Shown here: piece by piece, positions 44,682 through 59,193 of the stretch
Layout: each line of letters starts with the position of its first letter
Position numbering within the stretch: position 1 is the stretch's first letter
Origin: Gracilibacillus salinarum
Lineage (GTDB): Bacteria > Bacillota > Bacilli > Bacillales > Amphibacillaceae
Direction of reading: 5' to 3'
Length of the DNA stretch: 64,000 nucleotides
Assembly (NCBI RefSeq): GCF_022919575.1
Contig: NZ_CP095071.1
Coordinates: forward strand, 1,054,001 to 1,118,000
Made by a program: the position numbers and the translations under genes
The notes under the pieces: generated by a model
Databases searched by the model: none
What the model was told of the DNA's origin: nothing
Seen by the model: only the letters and a program-made list of their open reading frames with translations

Positions 44682-45480
44682 TCTGCTCAAGAAGCTGATT
44701 CAATTCATGAAGATGCGAATTAGCTTCTTCACTATGATATCCATTTTCGGCCCAAACATAGCCAATAATTTCTTCAATAATTAAATACCAGTGCATCCGT
44801 TGCATAAGATGACGATTGTTTTCAATTCCGTAATGATCAAGCCATTGTTTCCAATCCTCTTGTGGAATATAGGATTGTAAGATACGGCCGATATCCATTG
44901 CAGGATCTCCAACACGTGCATTATCCCAATCAATTAAATAGAGCTCTCCATTATCAGAAAGCATCCAATTATGGTGGTTTAAATCACAATGACAAACGAC
45001 CTGTTGATCACAATAAACATCAAATAAGCGTTTCTCTAAATATTTTATCGATTTATAAATGGTTAGTGAACGACGCGCCTGTTTACTTCCTTGCACAAAC
45101 TGTTTTACTCTCACTAACATTTGATCCGGAATGATCGTTGATTTCTCAATACGCAATAACATGTCTAACAATTCAGAGGAATGATGGATCTTACTTAACA
45201 ATTTAGCGACTTTAGGGTGCTGCATTTCTTCAATATTTAAAGCTTTTCCGTCTAGCCATTGTTGAGCTGTAACGACATCACCATTCTCTAAACGTTTTGT
45301 CCAAACTAATTTAGGAACAATTCCCTGAGCCGATAAAACAGCTAAAAATGGAGATGAATTGCGTTTTAAGAATAATTTCTTCTGATCCGATTGGGCATAA
45401 TAAGCCGCGCCAGTTGAACCGCCCGCAGGTATAATTGTCCAATCTTCACCTAGAATGTGTTCCAAAGCTGTCACCCTCAA
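44662..45480 (-). CDS. ytmP: aminoglycoside/choline-kinase-fold phosphotransferase YtmP
   Basis: 272 residues of the protein-kinase-like APH fold: the catalytic loop VCHCDLNHHNWMLSDNGELYLIDWDNARVGDPAMDIG (given as HxDxxxxN then IDWD) is at ~163-199, and the N-lobe lysine is probably in KKLFLKRNS. Relatives phosphorylate small hydroxyl compounds; the true substrate is unknown. It converges on ytzH with a 20 bp overlap. Confidence 0.87.
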   Translation of the reverse strand: MRVTALEHILGEDWTIIPAGGSTGAAYYAQSDQKKLFLKRNSSPFLAVLSAQGIVPKLVWTKRLENGDVVTAQQWLDGKALNIEEMQHPKVAKLLSKIHHSSELLDMLLRIEKSTIIPDQMLVRVKQFVQGSKQARRSLTIYKSIKYLEKRLFDVYCDQQVVCHCDLNHHNWMLSDNGELYLIDWDNARVGDPAMDIGRILQSYIPQEDWKQWLDHYGIENNRHLMQRMHWYLIIEEIIGYVWAENGYHSEEANSHLHELNQLLEQINNWNL

Positions 45481-45612
45481 TTCCTCTTGATAATCTGGTA
45501 ATCTCTTTCTCTCTCTAAAAAGGGACTAGTAATAATAGATTAACGCAAAATAAGGTATAATTTCAAGAGAAAATTTAATTTTCGACAAAAAATATTAATA
45601 TTATTGTCTATT

Positions 45613-46524
45613 TCATAGAATTTGTGTCGATTCCTGCTGTTGCCACTCCGGTCTCGGAACAGCTATTGAATCACCATGCTTTAATAAAGCTTCCGCTACT
45701 TTTAATTGTTGATGCTTTAATGGTGTGTATAATGTTTGCTTTTGCTTAAGCCAATTTTCATGCTGATTGGCATCTACAAATTTCGTTCGATATGGCTCTG
45801 TTTGAAAATCCATTATATTAGTACGTGACAGGATCACTTTCTTCACCGGAAAATCCAGCTGATATTTTTTTAATATACTATGAATAATCGTTTCTGTTCT
45901 TTTCGCTGCAATCATTGGACTAAGAGCTTTACTCTGAATATGGAACTCCTCCAGATACCATGTTCGTGAATCACCAGTGATTATACGTTGCGTACTCGGT
46001 TTTTCAATTAAAGTGATGATTTCTATTTCTAATGGACTAATCAGTATAATTTCGCCTTCTATCGGACCATTTTTCAAGCGGAAGACAGGCCTATATAACA
46101 ATAAATGTGTGTCCGGTATCCGTTGCAGAAAATATTTCAGCAGAAAATCCTGCTTATACGTATTGTCGATGAATGACATTTGATCAATTGTTGTTGAAGC
46201 CCATTTTAATTGAAAAGGAAATAACGCATCAAGGAAGTATTGCTTTAATGCCTCTTCTGTCTCTGGAAGTACCTCAATCTCATCTGACTCTTCTTCCATA
46301 TCGGACCGGCTGTTAAAAAACGAGCGCCACTTCGTAAAATAACTGGCTTGAGACGCTTCTTGTTCCATTTCTGTTGTTGTTACATTGTGTAGTACCTGGT
46401 CTTGCCATAATTGTTTAAGCCGTTGCCAGTTCTCTGTTTTTAGTCGAGAAAACTGGCTTGGATAATGAAAGATATCTCGTTCATATCGTGAAATATAGTT
46501 GTCAAGTTTTATCAATTGTGACAT
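45613..46524 (-). CDS. YtlQ-like uncharacterised protein
   Basis: 303 residues from ATG 46524, which has GGAGGTGAAG upstream; the longer frame to 46590 runs into the preceding gene. Soluble, no clear motif; contains YEQ/FSRLKTENWQRLKQLWQDQ early and a beta-rich middle (PVFRLKNGPIEGEIILISPLEIEIITL). By position next to the 2'-5' RNA ligase-like gene it corresponds to B. subtilis YtlQ (inference from synteny). Its start overlaps the end of thpR's gene by 4 bp or less spacing, so translation is coupled. Confidence 0.65.
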   Translation of the reverse strand: MSQLIKLDNYISRYERDIFHYPSQFSRLKTENWQRLKQLWQDQVLHNVTTTEMEQEASQASYFTKWRSFFNSRSDMEEESDEIEVLPETEEALKQYFLDALFPFQLKWASTTIDQMSFIDNTYKQDFLLKYFLQRIPDTHLLLYRPVFRLKNGPIEGEIILISPLEIEIITLIEKPSTQRIITGDSRTWYLEEFHIQSKALSPMIAAKRTETIIHSILKKYQLDFPVKKVILSRTNIMDFQTEPYRTKFVDANQHENWLKQKQTLYTPLKHQQLKVAEALLKHGDSIAVPRPEWQQQESTQIL

Positions 46525-46528
46525 AGCT

Positions 46529-47083
46529 TCACCTCCATTCAAACTGTCGCCACACATGATATTTCGGTTTTTTTTCAGGATTGATTTCATAAATAACTAC
46601 CTTGGTGATCGAAACTTTTCTAGATCCGGTTGGTTCATGTAAAACGTGCTTATCTGCAATTGGTGTAGCTGCAGCCCACTTTTTTGCTAAGGTTATATGT
46701 GGCGTGTATGCTCGCTCGTCTATTTTGACATACGGAGAAATAGCTGTAGTTACATGTTGATGCACTTGCAATATGCTTTCGGATTTCTCTACCCCCACCC
46801 ACAAAACTCGCGGCATATCTTCTTTACCAAACGTAGCTATGCCTCCGATTTCTAGCGTGAATGGGGCTGGATTGATTTTTTCTAATTGTAAGCATACGGA
46901 TTCTAAAGTCTCTTCCGTTACACTACCCAAAAATTGCAATGTGATATGAAAATCATCTGAATGCACCCATTGTTTATAGGAAAGATGTGGTACCAACCGT
47001 TGTTGAATTAGATGCAGCCAGTCTTTTGCAGACTGATCCAATTCAAATGCAATGAAATAATGTTTCTCTTGATAGGAAGACAT
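46529..47083 (-). CDS. thpR: RNA 2',3'-cyclic phosphodiesterase (2H family)
   Basis: 184 residues with the two HxTx motifs of the 2H phosphoesterase fold: HITLQFLG (~45) and HITLAKKW (~128). Enzymes of this LigT/ThpR group open 2',3'-cyclic phosphates and were first named 2'-5' RNA ligases. It corresponds to B. subtilis YtlP. It begins 4 bp after the ion channel gene, inside a three-gene unit. Confidence 0.92.
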   Translation of the reverse strand: MSSYQEKHYFIAFELDQSAKDWLHLIQQRLVPHLSYKQWVHSDDFHITLQFLGSVTEETLESVCLQLEKINPAPFTLEIGGIATFGKEDMPRVLWVGVEKSESILQVHQHVTTAISPYVKIDERAYTPHITLAKKWAAATPIADKHVLHEPTGSRKVSITKVVIYEINPEKKPKYHVWRQFEWR

Positions 47084-47087
47084 GAAG

Positions 47088-48101
47088 TCAACTCCTTATA
47101 ATTTGCTCAAACGTCACTTGATCACAAATGACGTATAATTCTGCATCATCAGGAAGAGGCTGATCTAACATGCGATTAATATTTAATTGATGACGATCAG
47201 ACACTAGAGTGGCCCCTTGGCTTAACAAAGCTTCGAAAGCATCTCGATACGTTTTCCACTCAGGTGCTTTCGGAACATGAAAAAGATCGTCCCCTTCTGA
47301 ACGTCGCAGCAATTGTCCAAAGATATTAGAAATTCCCTTTTGGAAAGCGGATCGAACGAATAATGATGAAATCGTTTCATTTGAAATAATAAACTCATCA
47401 ATTTTCATGTATTGGAAATTTTTAATATGACTTTCCTCCATTATTTCCACAATTGTATGAACTTCAGGTGCCATCTCTTCAATAGTAGAGGCAATCAACA
47501 ATGATTTTCCATCTGCCAGCTGCCCATCATGTATCGTATCATCAGCAAAGACAAGTACAGATTTAGCCTCTTTAATATTTGCTTTTTCGAGTGGTGCCTT
47601 TTCTGAAGCATTTCCTTTTATGTAAAATATATTCGAATCAAGTAGCGGTGCTTTCTCTAACTGATCAATAATGATTATTTCGATATGTTCATTTGTTGCC
47701 AGCATCTCCTTAATAGCAAATTTTGCTTTTTGTGACCATCCGATAATAATATAGTGACCTTTTCCTTTATACACGATATCACCCTCTTGTCGTTTTTTTC
47801 GGTAGATCGCTAAACCATCAATAATTTTACCGATCACAACTCCAATAAGTCCTATTCCAATAATATACAAAAACAATGCAAGCCATCTTCCTGCTACTGT
47901 TACCGGATACAAGTCACCATATCCTACCGTTGTTACAGTTGTCATGACCCACCAGAAACCATCGAAAAAAGTGTGGAACGTCTCCTCTTCAATCAGAACA
48001 ATCAGCCAGGAAGCGCCGACAACTAAAAAAACACTGGAAAAAAATAATAAATAATTCGGAATTTTTATCACTTTTTTAAGTACCTGCCTCAAAATAAACA
48101 A
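47088..48101 (-). CDS. potassium channel with RCK (TrkA-N) domain
   Basis: 337 residues from TTG 48101, placed 8 bases after GGAGG; the GTG at 48110 abuts that site. Two membrane helices (~17-37 and ~74-96) flank the pore with selectivity filter TTVGYGD. A TrkA-N/RCK Rossmann domain follows (GHYIIIGWSQKAKFAIKEML, ~115-135) and regulates gating. It resembles B. subtilis YugO, the channel of electrical signalling in biofilms, but paralogy is not resolved here. First gene of the channel-thpR-ytlQ unit. Confidence 0.88.
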   Translation of the reverse strand: MFILRQVLKKVIKIPNYLLFFSSVFLVVGASWLIVLIEEETFHTFFDGFWWVMTTVTTVGYGDLYPVTVAGRWLALFLYIIGIGLIGVVIGKIIDGLAIYRKKRQEGDIVYKGKGHYIIIGWSQKAKFAIKEMLATNEHIEIIIIDQLEKAPLLDSNIFYIKGNASEKAPLEKANIKEAKSVLVFADDTIHDGQLADGKSLLIASTIEEMAPEVHTIVEIMEESHIKNFQYMKIDEFIISNETISSLFVRSAFQKGISNIFGQLLRRSEGDDLFHVPKAPEWKTYRDAFEALLSQGATLVSDRHQLNINRMLDQPLPDDAELYVICDQVTFEQIIRS

Positions 48102-48242
48102 CCTGATCACCTCCGGAATTTTAAATTATCTGTAAATTCGCAACTTATCTGTAGAAAATTTATTCATTCAAGTGTAAAATAATAAGTACATCATGAATAT
48201 ACTTTAACAAAGTTTCACTGAATACTTTGAAGGAGTGATTTT

Positions 48243-48461
48243 TTGAGTCAATCAACCACCCGCATGCTAACTCGTGTGAAGGCCGTATATTTGTTCATTA
48301 GAGAGAATGGACCTGTCACGACGAGTCGAATTGCAGAAGAGTTTGGTATTACAGATCGTACCGTGCAGCGAGATTTACATTTGCTAGCATACAACGGGCT
48401 TGTAAACAGTCCAAATCGGGGAAGTTGGAAAATCACAAATAAAAAAGTAAAAATATCTTAA
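48243..48461 (+). CDS. ytzE: DeoR-type HTH protein YtzE
   Basis: 72 residues consisting of little more than a winged helix of the DeoR type (RVKAVYLFIRENGPVTTSRI, then AEEFGITDRTVQRDLHLLAYNG). TTG start at 48243 with AAGGAGTG upstream. No effector domain, so it is either a minimal DNA-binding regulator or an accessory. Matches YtzE by size and place. Confidence 0.88.
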   Translation: MSQSTTRMLTRVKAVYLFIRENGPVTTSRIAEEFGITDRTVQRDLHLLAYNGLVNSPNRGSWKITNKKVKIS

Positions 48462-48484
48462 AAATTAATGACTATATATCCTTT

Positions 48485-48513
48485 GCCAGTATAATTCATA
48501 TACTGGTATTTTA
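48485..48513 (+). terminator. ytzE terminator
   Basis: CCAGTATA/TATACTGG stem with ATTCA loop, followed by TATTTTATTT. Confidence 0.75.
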
Positions 48514-49221
48514 TTTCTGTTGTAATTGCTGCCATTCCTCTTCCGTCAATTCCCGATATTCTCCTAGCTTTAAGCTTTCATCCAGCTGAACATTCCCCAT
48601 TGCCACTCGTTTTAAATATAACACTTTATTATCTAGAGCTTCGAACATTCGTTTAATCTGGTGAAACTTGCCTTCTGTTATCTTAATTTCTACTTCTTTA
48701 TCCTCTATCCTTCGAAGTACCGCCGGCTTCGTGATATACCCATCGTCTAACGTAATACCTTTCTCAAACAACTGTACATCATGGTCTGATATATCTCTAT
48801 CCAGTTTAGCGATATATGTTTTCGTAATGTGTTTGTTTGGTGATAATAAATCATGTGCCAGCTGACCGTCATTAGTTAATAACAGTAAGCCTTCTGTATC
48901 CTTGTCTAAGCGGCCGACAGGAAAAGGTTCTAACACCTTATCCCGTTCCGCAATCAGATCAAGCACCGTCTTTTGCTTACTGTCCTCTGTTGCTGATAAA
49001 TAGCCTCCTGGTTTATTTAACATAATGTAAATATTGGCCTTATATTCGATGATTGTACCGTTGAAGGCGACCTCATCTTTATCAGGATCAATATGAATGT
49101 CCGCTTTTCGGACAACCTCGTTATTGACCGTAATCTTTTTCTTTTTAACAGATATTTTTACTTCTTTGCGGCTTCCATACCCCATATTGGCTAAAAACTT
49201 ATCCAGTCGGATGGTCAGCAC
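48511..49221 (-). CDS. ytzG: pseudouridine synthase, RsuA/RluB family (YtzG)
   Basis: 236 residues. N-terminal S4 RNA-binding domain (RLDKFLANMGYGSRKEVKISVKK) and catalytic domain with FPVGRLDKDTEGLLLLTNDG holding the active-site Asp. It converts a uridine of 16S rRNA to pseudouridine. It follows ytgP by 9 bp with an AGGAGGTG ribosome site. Confidence 0.94.
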   Translation of the reverse strand: MLTIRLDKFLANMGYGSRKEVKISVKKKKITVNNEVVRKADIHIDPDKDEVAFNGTIIEYKANIYIMLNKPGGYLSATEDSKQKTVLDLIAERDKVLEPFPVGRLDKDTEGLLLLTNDGQLAHDLLSPNKHITKTYIAKLDRDISDHDVQLFEKGITLDDGYITKPAVLRRIEDKEVEIKITEGKFHQIKRMFEALDNKVLYLKRVAMGNVQLDESLKLGEYRELTEEEWQQLQQK

Positions 49222-49230
49222 CTCCTCTTT

Positions 49231-50856
49231 TTATCTGCCAAGCAATCGGTCTATGATTGCAATTCTTCTTCCGGTAATGCGCTCGAACAATGTAGAGGCA
49301 TAACCTAAATATAAGTATATCCCTCCTCCAATACTGACGCCAAGAATCATCACGATGACGGCATGACTGCGGACAGTTTGATAATCGAGGAATAAACCTA
49401 ATATAAACTTGATAATCATAATGACAATAATCATAATCGTTGTGAATATCAACATTAAAAACGATAATTTGTAAAATTTCCGATAATTAATTTCAATAGA
49501 TCGCTTAATTTGCCATAAGTTCAGCAATACCGCAATACTGGTCGCAAGCATGGTCGCAATAATCGCACCTTTTGCATCAAAAATCTGTATGAATAATGAA
49601 GTAAATAAGATTTTTGTTAATAGACCCGCAGACAAACTGATTAATGTGAAATTCTGTCTTTCGATCCCTTGTAAAATCGATGACGTTATCGTAAATAAAC
49701 CAAAAGTTATCGCTAATGGCGTGTACCAGGCAAACAAGGGACCAGTAATATCCAGTTGATCCACCCCAAACAAAGAACCATAAATTGGATCAGCAAGAAT
49801 TGCAAGACCGGCTACTGCTGGTAAGACAAAAAACATAATAATTTGTAAGGCTTGATTGATTTGCCCTTTTAATTTATCGATTTGATTAGTATTATACGCC
49901 TTAGATATCTCAGGGATGAGCGCTAAGGACATCCCTGTTGCAATAGTAACAGGGATGATCACTAATTTATGGCCTTGACTGGCAAATGCAGAAAAGGCTA
50001 TATCAGCAATGTCTCCCCGCCCGATTTTCTCCATCGCATGGTAAAATGTAAATTGATCGATTTGTTGATATAACGGGATGGAAATTCCGACCAACACAAA
50101 AGGACCTGAGTATCGGAATAATTCCTTAAACATTTCCTTAATGGGAATATCATTAATATGCCGTTGCTGTTCGACAGCCATATCTAACGATGGCTTACGT
50201 TTTTTCCAATAAATGAGTAAGACCACCCATGCTGCGATTGCACCGATAAAAGCGGAAAAGGTTGCAAAATTAATAGCAGTTGGTATTTCTTTATCAAAAA
50301 TAATTAATATAATAAACACCGAACAAATGAGAAAGATAACTCTGGCTAATTGTTCGATGACCTGTGATACAGAGGTTGGTCCCATCGAGTTATTCCCTTG
50401 AAAGAACCCTCTCATAATGGACATTCCAGGGATAATGATGAGAGCAAAACTAACCATTTTGATTGCTGATGTTGCATCCTCAACCGTTATATTTTCAGAA
50501 CCCTCTGAACCTAATGTCCATTTTGCAAATAGTTCTGCACCAAAAAACATAATCAGAAAAGCAATAAAGCCGGTGATAAACATTAACAGCGTACCAGCCC
50601 GTAACATTTTCATACTTGTATAATAATCGTCAATTGCGTTGTACTTGGCTACATATTTAGAAACAGCCATCGGTACGCCGACAGTTGCAACACTTAGCAT
50701 AATCGTATATGGGGTATAAGCGATATGATACAGAGACATTCCCGTTTCGCCCACCATATTAGTTAAAGGAATAACAACAATCATTCCCAGGAATTTCGAC
50801 AAAAAACTTGCTACTGTCAGCAAGAGTGTTCCACGTAGGAAGTTAGAGCTTGACAT
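49231..50856 (-). CDS. ytgP: lipid II flippase-type MOP exporter (MurJ/YtgP)
   Basis: 541 residues, about 14 membrane helices, MVF/Wzx-type MOP superfamily. Characteristic N-terminus FLRGTLLLTVASFLSKFLGMIVVIPL and the GEx region. YtgP was identified as a MurJ orthologue in B. subtilis, moving lipid II outward for cell-wall synthesis (established knowledge). AAGGTG precedes ATG 50856. Cotranscribed with ytzG. Confidence 0.93.
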   Translation of the reverse strand: MSSSNFLRGTLLLTVASFLSKFLGMIVVIPLTNMVGETGMSLYHIAYTPYTIMLSVATVGVPMAVSKYVAKYNAIDDYYTSMKMLRAGTLLMFITGFIAFLIMFFGAELFAKWTLGSEGSENITVEDATSAIKMVSFALIIIPGMSIMRGFFQGNNSMGPTSVSQVIEQLARVIFLICSVFIILIIFDKEIPTAINFATFSAFIGAIAAWVVLLIYWKKRKPSLDMAVEQQRHINDIPIKEMFKELFRYSGPFVLVGISIPLYQQIDQFTFYHAMEKIGRGDIADIAFSAFASQGHKLVIIPVTIATGMSLALIPEISKAYNTNQIDKLKGQINQALQIIMFFVLPAVAGLAILADPIYGSLFGVDQLDITGPLFAWYTPLAITFGLFTITSSILQGIERQNFTLISLSAGLLTKILFTSLFIQIFDAKGAIIATMLATSIAVLLNLWQIKRSIEINYRKFYKLSFLMLIFTTIMIIVIMIIKFILGLFLDYQTVRSHAVIVMILGVSIGGGIYLYLGYASTLFERITGRRIAIIDRLLGR

Positions 50857-51004
50857 ACATTCACCTTAATTCTTTTAGATAGATAACGTTACTATTTTAA
50901 CATAGCAATGGTCTGAATGTATAAATATTCGACAGATAATTTGTGAATCTGACCCATTTAAGATAAACTTTGAATACAGTAATTTTTCGGAAGGAAGTAT
51001 CAGA

Positions 51005-52264
51005 ATGACAGTAGATGTTACCGTAATTGGTGGAGGTCCATCGGGTTTAATGGCGGCAATAGCTGCCGCTGAACAGGGTGCCAACACCGTATTAATAGAT
51101 AAAGGAAATAAATTAGGCAAGAAATTAGCGATATCGGGAGGCGGCAGATGCAATGTCACCAATCGATTGCCCGCAGATGAAGTAATCAAGCACATACCTG
51201 GAAATGGTCGTTTCTTATATAGCGCATTCTCTATTTTCGATAATTATGACATCATCGACTATTTTGAAGGATTAGGGGTAGGATTAAAGGAAGAAGACCA
51301 TGGTCGAATGTTTCCGGTAAGTGATAAGGCTAGTGATGTAGTTAATGCTCTTCTTAATCAGCTTGATAAGCTGCATGTGACCGTAAGAAAAAACACGACG
51401 GTCAAAGCTATTGATTATGGAGATAAAGAGCATCAAATTATATTACAAGACAAAGAAAAAATAACGACGAAAGCTGTAATCATTGCTGCCGGGGGTAAAG
51501 CCGTTCCCCACACTGGTTCAACCGGGGATGCTTATCCATGGGCAAAAAAAGCGGGACATACCATCACTGAATTATATCCAACGGAGGTACCGATTACGTC
51601 TAATGAATCTTTTATCCAAAAGCGCCTATTACAAGGTACCTCTTTAAGAAATATTGGTCTGTCTGTTTATAACCATAAAGGTAAACAAATTATTGAACAC
51701 AAAATGGATATGTTATTTACGCATTTCGGCATTTCAGGTCCGGCTGTTTTACGTTGTTCGCAATACATTGTAAAACAATTCATGAGTGGTGATAAAGCAG
51801 TTAATGTAACTATTGATGCGCTCCCAGATCAAACAAAGCATAGTCTAACTGAACAATTAACAAAAATAATGAAGGAAAGTCCGAAGAAAACATTTAAAAA
51901 TACAGTAAAAGGGCTGGTACCCGAGCGATATCTGGACTTTCTATTAGATAGAGGTGATATATCGCTCACTTTAAAAAATGCCAATATTTCCCGTGAGAAA
52001 TTTGAAGGTTTTATAGATGATCTAAAGGGATTTTCATTTTATGTACACAGTAGTCTGCCATTGAAGAAAGCATTTGTTACGGGTGGTGGTGTTTCTATTA
52101 AAGAAGTTGTTCCAAATACTATGCAATCAAAATTAATGAACGGGCTATATTTTTGTGGTGAAGTGCTTGATATCCATGGATATACTGGAGGCTACAATAT
52201 TACATCTGCTATGGTAACGGGACGTGTAGCAGGGATGCACGCTGCCTGGGAATCATTGAATTAA
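51005..52264 (+). CDS. ytfP: NAD(P)/FAD-dependent oxidoreductase YtfP (BaiN family)
   Basis: 419 residues. FAD Rossmann motif [22 protein letters not shown] (~4-25, GxGxxG), the HI0933-family block [18 protein letters not shown], and a C-terminal FAD contact ([19 protein letters not shown]). Relatives include flavoenzymes of unknown physiological substrate. GGAAGGAAG precedes the ATG. Divergent from ytgP, followed by a strong terminator. Confidence 0.92.
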   Translation: MTVDVTVIGGGPSGLMAAIAAAEQGANTVLIDKGNKLGKKLAISGGGRCNVTNRLPADEVIKHIPGNGRFLYSAFSIFDNYDIIDYFEGLGVGLKEEDHGRMFPVSDKASDVVNALLNQLDKLHVTVRKNTTVKAIDYGDKEHQIILQDKEKITTKAVIIAAGGKAVPHTGSTGDAYPWAKKAGHTITELYPTEVPITSNESFIQKRLLQGTSLRNIGLSVYNHKGKQIIEHKMDMLFTHFGISGPAVLRCSQYIVKQFMSGDKAVNVTIDALPDQTKHSLTEQLTKIMKESPKKTFKNTVKGLVPERYLDFLLDRGDISLTLKNANISREKFEGFIDDLKGFSFYVHSSLPLKKAFVTGGGVSIKEVVPNTMQSKLMNGLYFCGEVLDIHGYTGGYNITSAMVTGRVAGMHAAWESLN

Positions 52265-52304
52265 AAGAAAGGTGTAGACGTATTTCGTCTACACCTTTCT
52301 TTTA
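52265..52304 (+). terminator. ytfP terminator
   Basis: AAAGAAAGGTGTAGACG/CGTCTACACCTTTCTTT perfect stem with TATTT loop, then TAACTTTATTT. Confidence 0.95.
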
Positions 52305-52474
52305 ACTTTATTTATATAATGATACTATTTACTAGAATTTTTATGTCTATTTCATAATAGATTCCTGAATCAACATACGTAAGATCCCCTGCGTTATGGA
52401 CATTTATCTAATACACTCTTTTCTCCATTGGCGTTTTTTAACAACTCCATTCATCAGTAATTGTTAAATCTTAA

Positions 52475-52504
52475 AAACCCCTTAGTCAATTGACTAAGGG
52501 GTTT
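52475..52504 (-). terminator. rRNA operon terminator
   Basis: Perfect 15 bp arms AAACCCCTTAGTCAA/TTGACTAAGGGGTTT, followed on the minus strand by TTAAG; just beyond the 5S gene. Confidence 0.9.
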
Positions 52505-52507
52505 AGT

Positions 52508-52625
52508 TGCCTGGCAACGTCCTACTCTTGCAGGGGCGCGAGCCCCAACTACCATGGGCGCTGAAGAGCTTAACTGCTGTGTTCGGTATGGGAACAGGTG
52601 TGACCTCTTCGCTATCGCTACCAGA
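52508..52625 (-). rRNA. rrf: 5S ribosomal RNA
   Basis: Minus-strand 5S sequence with GCGATAGCGAAGAGGTCACAC near its 5' end (shown as landmark only) and the final stem pairing TCTGGT with the 3' end. Ends placed to within a few bases. Confidence 0.95.
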
Positions 52626-52701
52626 CTATTGTATTTTAGGGTTGCACCCTAAAAACTAGATAAGAATTTTTGACATCAACAACACCGTTGAAACATGTTA
52701 T

Positions 52702-57393
<4,692 letters not shown>

Positions 57394-57504
57394 GTTGACT
57401 TGCGCTCGCTTCTATAAGCTAGCTTGTTTATTAATTCATACTGGTTGTTTTGTTCAGTTTTCAAAGATCAAAATGTTTAAATCGCCTATTGAAGCGACAA
57501 ATAA

Positions 57505-57533
57505 ATTATAGCAAAAAGCTTAATTTATGTCAA
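57505..57533 (-). promoter_or_regulatory. rRNA promoter P2
   Basis: Minus strand TTGACA (57533-57528), 17 bp, TATAAT (57510-57505); perfect SigA consensus ~110 bp upstream of 16S. Confidence 0.9.
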
Positions 57534-57570
57534 TACGTTTTAAATCATCTTTTATGAGGCGACCTAAACT

Positions 57571-57599
57571 ATATTACAGACATTCTATTTAAAAGTCAA
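57571..57599 (-). promoter_or_regulatory. rRNA promoter P1
   Basis: Minus strand TTGACT (57599-57594), 17 bp, TAATAT (57576-57571), 66 bp upstream of P2, the usual tandem arrangement of Bacillus rRNA operons. Confidence 0.8.
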
Positions 57600-57707
57600 T
57601 AACTTTTATCAAAAAATAAACTTAAAAATTCATCCTACCCGACCAACTATTAATGCGCCGTCTCACGAACATCTAAGAAAAACCGGGAAAGCCCACCCGG
57701 TCCTTTG

Positions 57708-57893
57708 TCAAGATGAGAGGACATCCGAAAGTCTGTATTCCTGGCCTCGAAAGCCTTTGTAATACTCCGGATACATTTCTCCTCCGCACTTTTCACAACT
57801 AAACTGTGGGGGAACATTTGGATCTCCTCCATCCATGATATCGAAATCTCGTACCACACTGTACGGGATTTTTTCTTCTTCATGACAAGCCAA
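57708..57893 (-). CDS. small zinc-ribbon-like protein overlapping the IS91 transposase end
   Basis: 61 residues from TTG 57893, in the +1 frame relative to the transposase and overlapping its last 14 bases. It carries CEKCGG (CxxC) and, just before the nominal start in the same frame, CLAC, giving two CxxC pairs as in a zinc ribbon. The frame stays open upstream into the transposase gene's Lys-rich end, so it may instead be the transposase C-terminus separated by a frameshift. No ribosome site of its own is convincing. Function unknown. Confidence 0.45.
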   Translation of the reverse strand: MACHEEEKIPYSVVRDFDIMDGGDPNVPPQFSCEKCGGEMYPEYYKGFRGQEYRLSDVLSS

Positions 57894-59193
57894 ACAATGA
57901 TAGTTGACGGCTTGTTGGCTTTTGGATGGCTGTAAATGATCTCTTCCTTTTTGTTTCTTCTGTTTTTTCTTTTTTTGGTTTTTCGGTACTCGTGAGATAA
58001 CGTATCATCCTTTCTAAATAGGCTTGGGCTTCTTGATTGATAGCTACTTTTATGTCTAACTGCTCGTTATCGAGACACACTTCTCCCATATATTCATAAT
58101 AATTATCACAATGACGACAAACCATAGGGTCTTTCCCACCACTAGCGATTACGCGCTCTCTCCATGTTTGACGACGAAGTGTCTTTTTTACTTTCAAGAG
58201 GATGCGATCTACTCTCTCCTGCCACTTTTCGATCAGCTTTCTACAGATAGATTTACTTCTGCGTGAATAGATGCCATAATGACGAATGACTTTAAATTGT
58301 TCATCCGGAATATGCCGAATGAGACACTTGATGAACTCTTCTACCATCATGGTTTCGGTTTCTTCTTCCCCTGTTTTCTTATCCATATATGTAAACGTCA
58401 CAAAATCACCATCATATGCCACAATCCGGTTCAGACCAATCGCAGGTCGTCGCATATAACGCCCGATATAGCGTAATTGTTCGGTTACATTTCCTCGATT
58501 TTTCGGTGCGTACACATAAAAACCATCTCCATTAGCACTAAACGCCTTCTGTAATCGTCCTTGGACTTTCTTCTTTTCTTTTGGAGACAAATAAGCACGA
58601 ATCATTTTTAACACAACAGTTTGCCATTGCTTTCGTAACCTTGTATAAGGAATATAGTCATACACTTTCCACGCTCCCCGTTTCGTTATCCCGCCCATGG
58701 TTACTAACATATGTACATGTGGATTGAAATTCAATGTGGAACCAAACGTATGGAGTCCAGCGATAATGCCGGGAGTTACCTTGCTTTTTTCTTCAAAGAA
58801 TTCACGAATCAATCGTACCCCTTCGTCCATCAATGGTTTTAACAACTCTCGGTGCAACAGGAATATATCTCGTAAATCTTCATCAATAGTGAGAATCACA
58901 TGGCGATGGTTCACTTGGTACACACCTTCGCTTAATAAACGACTCCACTCTTCACTTTCCCCCACAGCACAAGTCGTACAGAAGCGTCCTTTACATCGAT
59001 AGGGAACGTGCTTTGTCTCATGGCAACCTTCACAAACAAAGAGCTTAAATCCTTTTTTCATATCCCCACAGTCTCTAAATTTTTCTACCTCCTTGATCAC
59101 GACAGGGCGGATTCTATCTCCATACGTTTCCTTGAAGGTTTCCCAATGTTGATGATCATCAAATAGCATTTCTTTTAGTATATTTGTCTCCAT
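57880..59193 (-). CDS. IS91-family transposase (HUH/Y-type)
   Basis: 437 residues. N-terminal cysteine-rich zinc-binding domain (FVCEGCHETKHVPY, then RCKGRFCTTCAVGE, ~52-78) as in IS91/IS801. HUH metal motif in NFNPHVHMLVTMGG (~155-168), the tyrosine region YIGRYMRRPAIGLNRIV (~240-257) and a basic C-terminus. Such enzymes move by single-strand rolling-circle transposition. AAGGTG lies 6 bases before the ATG. Insertion is just upstream of the rRNA promoters, in the same direction. The element ends are not defined from this sequence. Confidence 0.9.
   Translation of the reverse strand: METNILKEMLFDDHQHWETFKETYGDRIRPVVIKEVEKFRDCGDMKKGFKLFVCEGCHETKHVPYRCKGRFCTTCAVGESEEWSRLLSEGVYQVNHRHVILTIDEDLRDIFLLHRELLKPLMDEGVRLIREFFEEKSKVTPGIIAGLHTFGSTLNFNPHVHMLVTMGGITKRGAWKVYDYIPYTRLRKQWQTVVLKMIRAYLSPKEKKKVQGRLQKAFSANGDGFYVYAPKNRGNVTEQLRYIGRYMRRPAIGLNRIVAYDGDFVTFTYMDKKTGEEETETMMVEEFIKCLIRHIPDEQFKVIRHYGIYSRRSKSICRKLIEKWQERVDRILLKVKKTLRRQTWRERVIASGGKDPMVCRHCDNYYEYMGEVCLDNEQLDIKVAINQEAQAYLERMIRYLTSTEKPKKEKTEETKRKRSFTAIQKPTSRQLSLFGLS

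Noticed and set aside
57650..57883. 77-codon frame starting MKKKKS
   Set aside because: Alternative frame over the same bases as the CxxC frame; no motif and no ribosome site.
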